From Euptelea pleiosperma (taxonomy: Eukaryota; Streptophyta; Magnoliopsida; Ranunculales; Eupteleaceae), in the NCBI GenBank assembly GCA_035048495.1, contig CM068544.1, positions 46,773,893-46,837,892 of the forward strand: a stretch of 64,000 nt of DNA, in the 5' to 3' direction. The notes beneath the pieces are model-generated. The model did no database searches, had not been told where the DNA came from, and saw nothing but the letters and a program-made list of their open reading frames with translations. Positions 10,986-22,200 of this stretch are shown piece by piece. How positions within the stretch are numbered: position 1 is the first letter of the stretch; each line of letters starts with the position of its first letter. A program made the translations under genes and the position numbers.

Positions 10986-11352
10986 GTCTCAAAACTCCAA
11001 TTTTGTTGCATTATTGAGCGCTTTCAGTCAAACAGCCTCGAGAGTCTTCCTATCTGATTAAAAACTGTCAATCAATTCATGTTGAAAATAATGTTTACTT
11101 GCGATGATAAACCACGACTCTATGGCTGCTTGTTTAGGTCTACAGTAAAACTTTGATGACAGACGGCTGTCAGTGAAGCCGCTGACTACCATGAGGTTTC
11201 TCAGCACGTACCTGAGTGCTTTTTGCCACCTACCCCAGTGCTTTTTTTTTTTTTTTTGCCTTTGTAATAAAAAATTAAAAAAGAAACCTAAAAAAACCTC
11301 ACTTGTCTACGTGTCAAAAAGCACATGAGGTAAGTGCTGAAGAAGTCTGTAG

Positions 11353-11742
11353 CAATGTTTAAAAATCGGCCATTATAACGAAAATAAGGGCTGTTATAAC
11401 GGACTCGGACCTACCCCGTTATGTTACGTTACATTACGCACAGTTAAAATTCCCAGAAAATAACGGCCGATATTTTCCGTTATAACGAAAACAACGACTG
11501 TTATTTTCTGGAAAAAAATGTGAAAAAAGGGCTATTTTTTCTGTTATTTTTTTTTCATTATTTTCCATTTTCGAAATTTTGAATTTCAGTGCCCGATTTT
11601 TCCGTTATTTTTCGTTTTTTTCCCATTTTTTTTCGTTTTGGCCCCTGAGAAATTTTTTTTTCGTTATAACGGCCGTTATAATGGAAAAAACGGTAACACC
11701 CCCAGACCATTATACCGTTATAACAGTCCCTTTTAAACCTTG
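11353..11742. mobile_element. hAT-like MITE with exact 8-bp TSD (GTCTGTAG)
   Basis: The termini are CAATGTTTAAA and, inverted, CAAGGTTTAAA. Identical GTCTGTAG octamers lie at 11345-11352 and 11743-11750. Inside are repeated GTTATAACGGCCGTTATAA-like inverted motifs and T-rich tracts. An 8-bp target duplication with CAAGG-type ends points to the hAT superfamily; no transposase is encoded. Confidence 0.85.
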
Positions 11743-11858
11743 GTCTGTAGTAGTCAGCAGCGTGGCCTCTGTGACAGCCCATTGTTATCAAAGTTATACT
11801 CTTTAGGTCTATTCCCCAACAAGGAAACACTGTTCAACCCCAACAAGGAACCCATAAG

Positions 11859-12192
11859 CATGGTTTAAAGTTTAAACTTTAAAACCACCACCGTTATAAT
11901 GAAAATAACAGCTGTTATAATGGAAACTGACCTCTCCCGTTATGTTATATACTGTTTTAATGTTCAGAAAATAACAGCTGTTGTAACGATTGTTATTTTA
12001 GAAAAAATTGTTAAACGCCATTATTTCTGCTATTTTTTGTTATTTTCTGTTATAAATTTTAAATCAAAATTTTGAATCCGTTATTTCTATTATTTTCCAT
12101 TTTTGTTCCTGTGCATTACAATCCGTTGTAACGGAATAAACGGTAACACCCCCAATCCGTTATACCATCATAACGGCCCCTCTTAAAACTTG
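11859..12192. mobile_element. hAT-like MITE abutting the next gene's TATA box
   Basis: Starts CATGGTTTAAAGTTTAAAC and ends CTTAAAACTTG, with the family's GTTATAA.GG and GGTAACACCCCCAATCCG motifs. The flanking octamers CCCATAAG and GCCTATAA do not match, so the target duplication has decayed. Its right end is about 3 bp from a CTATAAAAG box and 78 bp from the following ATG. Confidence 0.75.
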
Positions 12193-12194
12193 GC

Positions 12195-12203
12195 CTATAA
12201 AAG
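12195..12203 (+). promoter_or_regulatory. TATA box of second receptor-kinase gene
   Basis: CTATAAAAG lies 67 bp upstream of the first ATG (12270) and 97 bp upstream of the ATG at 12300. It is immediately downstream of the hAT-like MITE end, so all upstream promoter sequence within 300 bp is transposon. Confidence 0.5.
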
Positions 12204-12269
12204 TAGGAGTGTCGGTTCATTGTTTGTGTCTATGCTTCCACACACATATCCCTTGCTTTAGCTTCCCTG

Positions 12270-15200
12270 ATGCTCCAAATGTCGCAATTGAGGAGCTCAA
12301 TGGCACTTACGTCGTTTCTCCTCTTAACCAACCTTCTCTTGTGCGTTGGGAACGAAACAGACCAACTCGCATTGCTCGACATCAAGAATCGGATAACTCA
12401 GGATCCACTCAGAGCTTTGAGCTCATGGAACGATTCTCTCCATTTCTGTGAATGGCGAGGGGTTACATGCGATAACCAACATCCAAGGGTCAGGATGTTG
12501 GATTTGCAGTCCCGGGGTTTGGTTGGGACCATATCTCCCTCCATAGGGAACCTCTCCTTCCTTGAGCAGCTCAACCTCCAAAACAACACCTTCAATGGTG
12601 AAATCCCTCAAGAACTTGGTCGTTTGCTCAGATTACAAAGTATTGGTCTAAGCAATAATTCTTTAGGGGGGGAAATCCCAGCCAATCTTTCCCAATGTTC
12701 CAACCTCGTAAACCTCTGTTTAGCATCCAACAACCTCATTGGAAAACTTCCAGTGGAGCTGGGCTCATTGTCGAAGCTCGTGTTACTGAATCTTTGGTCC
12801 AACAGTCTATCGGGAGAAATCCCATCTTCTTTTGGGAACCTTTCATCTCTTGTGCATATTACCATGTCGTTCAACAATTTGGAGGGTAGTTTTCCTGATG
12901 AACTCGGCCAAATCTCAAGCTTAAAGTTTCTAAGAATCGGTGTAAATAAACTCTCTGGTATGTTCCCTCGCTCTCTTTTGAATCTCTCATCTCTCATTGA
13001 GATTTACATCGGACAAAACGAATTCTATGGGAGCCTTCCATCGACTTGGGCCTTAAATTACCTAATCTCGAAAATTTCGGTATTGGTGATAATAAATTTT
13101 CTGGACCAATTCCAATTTCGATAACCAACGTTTCAAGACTCGATTACTTTTACATCGCAAATAACAATTTTACTGGATCAGTCCCAACTAATCTAGGAAG
13201 CCTACAACATCTGAAAGGGTAGAATTCAGTGGTAATCGTCTTGGAAGTGGCGGCGAAGACAATGATTTAAGTTTCATCAATTCTTTGATCAACTGCAGCA
13301 ATCTTAAAAAATTGCTTCTAGAGGACAATCATTTTGGAGGTGTCATGCCCGATTCGATCGCCAATCTCTCTACAACGCTTAACGCCCTAGCTCTAGGACG
13401 GAATCAAATCTCTGGAAGCATCCCCGCACAGATCGAGAACCTCGTCAATTTAGCTCAATTGTTTATGGAGCAAAACTTTTTCTCAGGTACAATTCCAGTT
13501 TCTATCAGTAGACTTCAAAACTTACAACGATTGCGTTTACATGGAAACAAATTGTCGGGACCGATCCCATTCTCTATAGGCAATATCTCCCAATTGTATG
13601 AACTTTATTTAGAAGAGAATAATCTGATAGGAGGCATTCCTTTGAGTCTCAAAAACTATCAACGCTTGCGAATATTAGACCTTTCACACAATAACCTTAA
13701 TGGTTCCATACCCGAAGAAGTTATCGGTTCTTTCTACTTTTTAACTCATCTCAACATATCTCATAACTCCTTAATCGGTTCTCTCCCATTAGAAGTGGGT
13801 AACTTGAAAAATCTTGAGGTATTAGATGTCTCTGAAAACAAGTTGTCTGGTGATATCCCAAGTACACTGGGTTTTTGTTTGAAGTTGGAACGGCTCTATA
13901 TGGCGGGTAACAACTTTCAAGGGAATCTTCCCTCATCTTTAAGCATGTTAAGGGGTATTCAATATTTAGATCTTTCGCGTAACAACATATCTGGCGAAAT
14001 CCCAAAAGATCCACAAAGTTTTCCCTTATTGCAGAGTTTAAATCTATCTTTCAATAATCTTCAAGGAGAGCTACCAACAGAAGGAGTTTTTGGAAATTTG
14101 AGTGCGATTTCAGTTGTTGGAAACAATGAACTTTGTGGGGGTATCCCTGAATTGCAGCTGCCGGCGTGCTTCACTCAAGGATCAAAGGAACATGGAAAGT
14201 CTCTCACTATCAAACTTGTAATCATGATACCAATTGCAATTGTATGTTTAACTTCGATAGCATCTTTCCTTGTTCATCGGTGGAGAAGAAAGTCAAGAAA
14301 AGATCCTTCTCCCACATCTTCTACAGGGGATTGGCATTTAAGAGTTTCTTATGAGGAGCTCTTTAAAGCAACTAGCGGGTTTGCACTAGTCAATTTGATT
14401 GGTGCAGGTAGTTTTGGCTTCGTCTACAGAGGAGTTCTTGATCAAGATAAAACACCTGTTGCGATTAAGGTACTCAACCTTCAACAAAGAGGAGCTTCGA
14501 AGAGCTTCATGGCTGAATGTGAAGCATTGGGAAAAATTCGGCATCGTAATCTCCTCAAGATAGTAACTTCCTGTTCAAGTATTGACTTCAAAGGAAATGA
14601 TTTCAAAGCTATAGTTTTCAAGTTCATGTCTAATGGGAATCTAGAAAATTGGTTGCACCCAAGTGTAGATGGTCAGCGACAATTGAGGAATTTGAGCATT
14701 GGCCAAAGACTAAACATAGCAGTTGATGTTGCTTCTGCGTTGGATTATCTGCACCACCGTTGCCACACACCGATCGTTCATTGTGATCTAAAGCCAAGTA
14801 ATGTTCTTCTTGACGATGACTTAATTGCTCATGTGGGTGACTTTGGTTTAGCAAAGTTCCTGTCAACAGCTTCAAACAATTTGGGTAAAGATGAAACATG
14901 TTCAGGTGCAATAAAAGGATCTATTGGGTATGTTGCTCCAGGTACGAATTTCATTTGTTTACTTTGATCTCTAAAAAAATTTACTTTTAGGCTCGGTATG
15001 GAGATCAGCAAAATGTTTTACAGAAAAAAGATTGACACAGAAAAAGTTTATGACATTTACATGCACAAATCATTTCTAGAAAGCTCATTCAGGCAACCAC
15101 ACAGAGCCTTTGCAAAATTAGTTCTTTTAAGAATCTTAAGTAGTATCATGAAACTTGAATTATTACTAAAGCAGGAAATGCATGAATTGCAGAGTACGGG

Positions 15201-15581
15201 ATGGGTGGCGAGGTGTCTACAAATGGGGATGTGTACAGTTATGGGATCCTTTTACTGGAGATGTTTACAGGAAGGAGACCAACCGATGAGATGTTTAAGG
15301 ATGGTTTAAGCCTTTATAGTTTCTGTAAGATGGCTTTGCCTGAGAGAGTGATGGAAATTGCAGATTCAAGTTTGCTCTTAGAAGAAGAAAACAATGAAGC
15401 GATCAGAGATGTAGAGAATCAGAGGGACACAAGAGGTAGAATTAAGGAGTGCTTGGTATCTGTTGTTACAATTGGAGTTGCATGTTCTGCGGAATCACAG
15501 TTTGATCGAATGGACATAAAAGACGTCATCATGAAATTGCATTCGATCAGGGACGTATATGAAGGGGTTGGGATCCACTGA
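12270..15581 (+). pseudogene. LRR receptor-like kinase with two 1-nt frameshifts
   Basis: Exon 1 is 12270-14941, the intron 14942-15192 (GT..AG, 251 bp) and exon 2 15193-15581 (TGA). A hydrophobic signal (MALTSFLLLTNLLLCVG) begins at 12300, followed by the LRRNT (DQLALLDIK..WNDSLHFCEWRGVTC), LRRs, a membrane helix at about 14210-14275, and a kinase with GAGSFGFVYRG, AIKVL, HCD, DFG and APE. One base is missing at about 13042 and one at about 13218, compared with the paralog pattern; the middle frame then hits TAG at 13220-13222. Adding both bases makes the total length a multiple of three, so these are the only net shifts. The second site follows a GGG run, so assembly error is possible. If real, translation stops within the LRRs and no kinase is made. 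Otherwise the product would be about 1020 aa. Confidence 0.75.
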
Positions 15582-16514
15582 GAAAAGAGAAGCAAGCCTA
15601 CTTGATAGGTGAAGGCACATCTTGTATTAGTAGTTGCTAAGATATTACTGCAAAGTGCAAATTATTAGTTTGTCTTAAAAAGAGTTTTGTATATTTAAAA
15701 CCAAAAATTAATTAATAAATAATAATTAATTTTATTTAATAAGACACGGTAGTGGGGCCCACATGGAGATGAGTTAAGGGATGATTTTTAGGTCAATTTT
15801 CGGTTATGATTTTTGGACATGGACTGATTTTTGGTGATGATAATCACCATGACAATGACAACTCAAATTATGGTTCGATTGTCCAACACGATCTCCATGT
15901 AGGCCACACCATTGGGTGTACGAATTGATGTATACTGACAAAATAGTAGAAATAAACATTGAAATGAATAAAAAAATAATGGAGAGATGAACAAAAATCT
16001 TACGTTGAGTGTAGAAAATGAAATGTTAGAAATAAGATAAATGTTTAAATTTCAAAACATGTGGGTTGAAGGGTCCAGGTTTTTGTGAGAAAGTCAAAGA
16101 GTGGTAGGATAAAATCGAGAGCACTGGAGACCAAGAATGATCTTTAGGAAGAAATTATCGGGTCTTAAAGCCAAAATTAAATAATGGAACAAAACATAAT
16201 TTGGCAAGGTCAAGAGTAAAGATGACACTATTTTGGATAATATTTTTTCTATACGGGAGGAGGAAGGAGACTTGAGTAAGGGAGATAGATGTAGGAGAGG
16301 TCTGAGAGATGAGTTGAACTCTGTTATGAAATTGGAGGAGATTAATTCGAGGCAAAAATCTAGGATTAAGTGACTTAATGAGGGGACAATAATACTAGAA
16401 TTTTCTATAGGATCACAAATGTTAGAAGAAAGATCAACTCTTTAGATAGAATCTGTCCCTCGGTGACTTCAAAATTTGAAGTCTCTCCCTCCTAAATTAA
16501 CGTGCCATAGTAAT
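15582..16514. other. AT-rich non-coding interval
   Basis: Likely 3' UTR and flank of the preceding gene (to about 15750), then a decayed GGGGCCCACATGGAGATGAG / inverse CTCCATGTAGGCC palindrome (about 15752-15912), then AT-rich unique-looking sequence. I recognise no gene. Confidence 0.4.
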
Positions 16515-17715
16515 TGTTATGGGGTCAAATTCGGGCCGAACTCTTTTCCGCGACGAACACCTGCACCGGCACTAAGTCACTTAGTCTCAGCCTACACAAG
16601 AGGGGAGAAGACGCTCACACAATTACAACACAAAGATCAAACAGTTTTTTAAAGTCTACATCATTTTCTCTTTTATTCCTTTACACTTAGGAAATACATA
16701 ACTCACAACTCATGTCTTTTCTACTACATAGGTGGCTGGCCTTATATAGGCCAACTGAATAACTACATTTATGACATCATGAGACACTTGTTATAATTCT
16801 ATACAACTGGTTAGTAACTACCCACTACTACCCCCTGGGTGTCACCCCCCCCACAATGACACATGGTATAACTACCCTAGCCCATCACCCCACTTTATGT
16901 ATGGGCTGATAACTATCCATTACAATCTCTGGGTGTCAGCTCCATGCACCCGCCACATGGCGTAACTACCTAGCCCACCATCCCACTTTTGCTTAGTGGG
17001 TGGACTGGTAACTACTTTATAACCACCGCCTATGTGTCAGTCTTTGAGGTCGCCACTTCACCCTGAACTAAGCCACAACTGCTCTACAGCACCATTGGAT
17101 GCCACGTGCCCCCAAGTCTTTTCTAGTCTAGCTTTGTTCGCCACACGCGTTTGTCCATGCCACATACGCCTGTCCGCGCAATTATCATGCCACACGCGTT
17201 TGTCCATGCCACATATGCCCGTATGCGCTACTGTCATGCCACACGTGCTTGTCCATGCCACATACGCCCATCCGCGCCATTGTCATGCCACACGCACTTG
17301 TTCATGCCACATACGCCCATTCGTGCTATTGTCATGCCACACGCACTTGTCCATGCCACATACGCCCGTTCGTGCTATTGTCATGCCAGACACACTTGTT
17401 CATGCTACATACGCCCGTCCGTGTATTTGCCATGCCACATACACCTGTATGCTCGCACACGATGATTCGTCGCATGTGCCAATTACTCAGCCACATGCCG
17501 GTGTACTTCCCCACAAGTCTTGCACACACTTGTGTTGGACGTTCGGGCTAACTGCCCGTGCACATCCCTATCGCTGCCCACGACAGTGTTGCACATCCAA
17601 GCCATCTGTTCGTGCACGCGTACCCGTCACTCCCATCCTCGATGTGGGAACCTCGTGGGTGCTGGCCTTCTGTCCCGCACAGCCAACACCCGAACCGAAG
17701 CTCAGGGGTGTGACA
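16515..17715 (-). mobile_element. Probable solo LTR, minus orientation (TGTCACACCCC.. type)
   Basis: On the minus strand it begins TGTCACACCCCTGAGC, a start typical of plant gypsy LTRs, and ends near ACCCCATAACA. A TATA-like GGCCTATATAAGGCC lies at about 16738-16752, correctly oriented for the minus strand. Flanking pentamers GTAAT and ATAGC do not match, so ends or history are uncertain. It encloses a 49-bp minisatellite. Confidence 0.55.
17139..17455. repeat. 49-bp minisatellite, about 6.5 copies
   Basis: Units begin CATGCCACACGC.CTTGTCC and contain a second CATGCCACATACGCCC half. Five successive units are exactly 49 bp, with a few substitutions each. Because 49 is not a multiple of three, each unit shifts frame, so open frames with MPHTPVRAIVM-like repeats appear in several frames on both strands; these are not genes. 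Confidence 0.9.
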
Positions 17716-17943
17716 ATAGCTCACTTTAGGATCACTAACATTATGGATGTTTGGCCCGCCTCTTGGTGGACCTACATACCAAATATCAGCTTGATCGATG
17801 ATTTCTAACAATCATATATTAGCATCTAAAAAAAATGCTAAAATCCAATGGTTAAGAGCATAGACGGCAGTCTCTAATTAGCAACACTTCCACACGTAGA
17901 ATTTTCCGTAGGCAAGCGGGTTAGGGTTGTGAATCGTGACTGC

Positions 17944-18037
17944 GAACTGTGAACAGTGTGAAATGGGTAGTGGCGAGTTTTGACGTTGAGGAACTGTGAA
18001 CAGTGTGAAATGGGTAGTGGCGAGTTTTGACGTTGAG
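17944..18037. repeat. Perfect tandem duplication, 47 bp x 2
   Basis: Two adjacent copies starting GAACTGTGAACAGTGTGAAA and ending TTTTGACGTTGAG, with no difference seen between them, which suggests a recent slippage or duplication event. Confidence 0.85.
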
Positions 18038-18135
18038 GGCCTTGAGTTGAGGCTATGTACGTGCTCGCCCAGCAAACTACCACACAGTTTAGTCGTTAGT
18101 CCCCCTTGTCCACACATATCACTCACCAAATGTTC

Positions 18136-18668
18136 TTTATTTATTCAGAAAATTGTGAAAAAAAATACAAAATTAAATCTATTTGTAGAAAACAATACTA
18201 GTTTTCAAAAATTGCAAAAACGAATACATATAGCCGTCAAATCGGTGTCGACTTTTTTAAAATATAATACCCAAAATACCCTTTTAGTAGCCGATTGAAT
18301 CGGCGACAAATCTAATCTAGCGCCGATTCAATAGATCTGTCGCCGATTCAATCGGCGTCAGATATTGATTGTGGAATTCAACAAATTGAGTTTGGCTCCA
18401 TTTCAAACGGAGTCAAAATGAGTTTGGCTCCATTTGCAATAGCGCCAAATCAGATTTGACTCCGCTTGAAAAAGAGCCAAAATAGTTTTGGCACCCTTCG
18501 CAATGGAGCCAAATTAGTTTTGACTCCATTTCAAACGGAGTCAAAACGGTGAGGGTAAAAATGGCGTCAACTTATGTGTATTCATTTTTGCAATTTTTGA
18601 AAACAAGTATTGTTTTCTACAAATAAATTTAATTACGCATTTTTTTCACAATTTTCTGTTATTTATTT
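18136..18668. mobile_element. Palindromic element with ~90-bp TIRs and internal self-complementary motif arrays
   Basis: The left arm (about 18136-18235, including CAGAAAATTGTGAAAAAAA and GTAGAAAACAATACTAG) is the inverse of the right arm (about 18565-18668). The interior carries several short dyads: GCCGATTGAATCGGC-type motifs at about 18290-18360 and GGCTCCATTTCAAACGGAGTC-type motifs repeated at about 18390-18545. It is non-coding. It may be a MITE, but the stacked internal dyads are unusual. Confidence 0.65.
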
Positions 18669-18673
18669 GTGGA

Positions 18674-19022
18674 TCGGGCTAGGGGGACACTCATTTTTGA
18701 CACCCATTTTGGCGTATCCACATAGAAGATAAATCAATGGCCACTGATTTTTGGTGGGGACGATATCTATGGTGAGGATATCATCCTCACAAAAATTCAA
18801 ATCATTCTGCTAGTCATAGACTGGTTTAGAAGCTGAAGAATTATGGACTGTTGATTTTTACCGTGTATTGAAAATCACATTTGATGGGGTTAGAAATTTC
18901 AGAATGGTCTGATTTTTTGTTGGGGTGATCTATATGGTGAGGAGATCATCCCCACAAAAAATCAGCCATTGATTCATCTTCTACGTGGGTAAGCCAAAAT
19001 GGGTGTCCCCCGAGCCCGACCC
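18674..19022. mobile_element. Mutator-like MITE with probable 9-bp TSD (TTATTTATT)
   Basis: Inverted ends GGATCGGGCTAGGGGGACAC and, inverted, GGGTCGGGCTCGGGGGACAC enclose arms with GATTTTTGGTGGGGACGAT. TTATTTATT occurs on both sides, but that sequence is low-complexity, so the exact ends may be off by two or three bases. It lies directly upstream of the third receptor-kinase promoter. Confidence 0.7.
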
Positions 19023-19102
19023 TTTATTTATTTAAGTTTTTATTTGTAACGTCATAAGTTGTAGAAAAAAAATTGAAATAATAATTTATTAATGAACGCC
19101 TA

Positions 19103-19118
19103 TCCTCCATAAATAAAG
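19103..19118 (+). promoter_or_regulatory. TATA-like box of third receptor-kinase gene
   Basis: CCATAAATAAAGGCACC lies about 155 bp before the chosen ATG (19270) and about 85 bp after the upstream MITE. It is the best TATA candidate in the interval; no other promoter element was identified with confidence. Confidence 0.4.
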
Positions 19119-19269
19119 GCACCTGTATTTTTTGTCCTTCTACGGGGTCGGTCAAGCAAAACAATCAAGATACCCCCTTATCTTCTTCGCTTGACAGGCT
19201 CCTCGATTGGTTTTTTTCTTTCTCGCCTTGCCACCCCCATCATCTTCGCTGCAGTTCCTCGTTAATCCG

Positions 19270-22200
19270 ATGGAGCGTCCGCCCTTGAGGTTAAGGTTAT
19301 TTTGGTCATTTCTCACTCATGCTATTCTTCTTTCTTGCATGAAGAACTCCTCGTCCCAATCTGCCAACGTTAGAACCACCCTGACCTTTGAAGAAAGCGA
19401 TCGACTCGCCTTACTCGATTTCAAGGATCGGATAACCATGGATCCACTCCGACTCATGAGTTCATGGAACGATTCTCTCCATTTCTGCGAGTGGGTAGGT
19501 GTCACGTGCAGGCCACCACAGCGAAGGGTGGTGATCTTGAACTTACAGAGTCAAAGATTGGCGGGGTCCATACCACCTTCCATAGGAAATCTTACATTCC
19601 TTACTGCAATAAACCTGCGAAACAACAGCTTCAATGGCGAAATTCCTCAAGAACTTGGTCGTTTGTTACGTCTGCAATATCTCAACCTGACCTACAATTC
19701 CTTGGAAGGTAAGATTCCGGCCAATCTGACCCACTGTTCAGACCTCAGAGTCCTTGATGTAGTTTACAACAAGCTCATAGGTTATATTCCGGACCAGCTT
19801 TCTTCATTAACGAAGCTTTTCTACCTGGGTCTCGGTGGGAACAATCTCACGGGAAGCATCCCACCTTGGATAGGCAACTTTTCATCTCTGTTTGCTATTT
19901 CACTCGCACTAAATAGTTTTCAAGGAGGCATACCCAACGACCTTGGCCGACTATCGAACTTAGGAATATTTCAAATTTATGGAAATAATTTTTCTGGTAT
20001 GATTCCTTCCTCACTCTACAATATCTCCTCTATATACTACTTGTCAGTTGCCCAGAACCAACTGCACGGCCGCCTTCCACCCGATGTAGGCCTCACTCTT
20101 CCTAATCTCAGGGTATTTGCTGGGGGTGTAAACAAATTCACGGGTCCAATTCCTGTTTCCTTATCAAACGCATCAGGGCTTGAAACACTAGATTTCGCCC
20201 AAAACGCTCTCACTGGTCCAGTTCCTCTGAACTTGGGAAGCTTAGTGGGTCTAAGTAGACTTAATTTTGATATTAATCGACTTGGGACTGGGAAAACAGG
20301 TGACTTTAATTTTCTCACTTCTTTGGCTAATTGTAGTAATCTAGAAGTGTTGGGTGTAGCCTACAATCGTCTAGGAGGCGAATTGCCTAATTCCATAGCC
20401 AATCTTTCGACTCAGCTTAGTATATTAACGTTGGGAGGGAACCTCATCCATGGAAGCATTCCTACAGGGATTGAGAACCTTGTGAACTTGACCCTTTTAG
20501 GCATGGAATGGAACTACTTCACCGGTAGGATCCCTGTTGTGATCGGGAAGCTTCAGAAGTTACAGCGAATGGGTTTGAATGGAAACAATTTTTCAGGGCT
20601 AATTCCATCCTCCCTTGGTAACTTGACTCTATTGAACTCGCTCTTTATGGAAGAGAATAGCTTAGAGGGAAGCATTCCTCCAAGTCTTGGGAATTGTCGA
20701 AATTTGCTAGTAATGAACCTTTCTCGCAATAACCTCAATGGTAGCATACCCAAAGAGGTCACTGGTCTTTCTTCCCTTTCAATTTCCTTCGCCGTAGCTC
20801 ATAATTCTTTGACTGGTTCTCTACCGTTAGAAGTGGGGAACTTGATAAATCTAGGAGAGTTGGACGTGTCAGAGAACAAATTGTCTGGTGAAATTCCAAG
20901 CAGCCTGGCTAGTTGTCTTAGCTTGGAACGCCTATACATGGAGGGCAACTACTTTCAAGGAACTATCCCTCAATCTTTGAGCAGTTTAAGAGGTATCCAA
21001 GACTTAGATCTTTCGCGTAATAATTTGTCCGGGCAGATTCCAGAGTACCTGGGGAAATTTTCATCTCTAAAGCACCTCAATCTTTCTTTCAATGACTTCG
21101 AGGGTCAAGTACCAAAAGAAGGGATCTTCACAAATGCAAGCGCAATTTCAATCTATGGAAACAATAAGCTCTGTGGTGGTATCCAGAAACTACGATTGCA
21201 TGCATGCGCCAATTCCAAACAAGCGCCTCATACATCCGGAAATTTTCTTTCTTGTAGAGTTATAGTCTTTGTAACTATTGGGGTTCTGTTTTTAGTTCTG
21301 TTCTGTTTCCTTGCAACTCTTTATTGGATAAGAAGCTTTAGAAAGAGAACTGCTGCTACTGCTACTGCTACTGCTACATCTGCCTCTGATGATTGGCAAT
21401 CAGGTATTTCTTACTCAGAGCTCTTTAAATCAACTAATGGGTTCTCCACGGATAATTTGATCGGTGTGGGAAGTTTTGGTTCTGTATACAAAGGCGTTCT
21501 CTATGACGACGGAGCAATTCTTGCCGTGAAAGTTTTAAACCTTCAACAACATGGAGCTTCCAAGAGTTTCATAGCAGAATGTGAAGCATTGAGAAACATT
21601 CGACATCGTAATCTTGTCAAGATCTTTACAGCCTGCTCAAGCGTGGATTTTAAAGGGAATGGTTTTAAAGCTTTAGTTTTTGAGTTCATGCCCAATGGGA
21701 ACCTCGACCAGTGGTTGCATCCACAAGTTAATAGGGAAAATCATCAATTCAAGGGTTTGAATCTTGTTCAGAGACTAAACATAGCCATTGATGTGGCTTC
21801 TGCATTGGAATATCTTCATTATGATTGTCAAACACCCATTGCTCATTGTGATCTAAAGCCGAGCAATATACTTCTTGATGAAGATATGACTGCCCATGTC
21901 AGTGACTTTGGGTTAGCAAGGTTCCTCTTTGATGCAACCAATAACTCCTCCAAAAATAAAACCTTCTCTGTTGGGCTGAAGGGATCAATTGGGTATGTTC
22001 CTCCAGGTATGAATTCCGTCAAACTTATTTAATCTTTGTTAAGTTAGTGGTAACTTCAAATATTGATATAGGGATTTTAGTGTATGAAGTAAATATGTTG
22101 AGAGACTGTGTGAGGCCTTCGGTTTGATTTTTCGTTTTGAACCTATCCAAGAGGCCAGACTGATTGAATTGTACAAATCAAAAATCCCAACAACAAAATT

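Noticed and set aside
12398..12997. Minus-strand frames opposite the receptor-kinase exons
   Set aside because: They are antisense shadows of the LRR-coding frame; similar ones lie opposite every LRR exon in the window.
13043..13284. A second intron to explain the frame change in gene two
   Set aside because: All paralogs read straight through this LRR region, and the translated middle frame continues the LRR pattern, so single-base losses are the simpler explanation.
17139..17455. Possible CRISPR-like array
   Set aside because: Units are continuous 49-bp tandem repeats without unique spacers, in a plant nuclear context.
17032..17808. 258-codon plus-strand open frame with His/Pro/Val repeats
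   Set aside because: It spans the 49-bp minisatellite; similar frames exist in other phases and on the other strand, so it is a composition artefact.
19207..19269. Longer N-terminus for the third receptor gene
   Set aside because: It begins with TTG; the first ATG is at 19270, right before the signal peptide.
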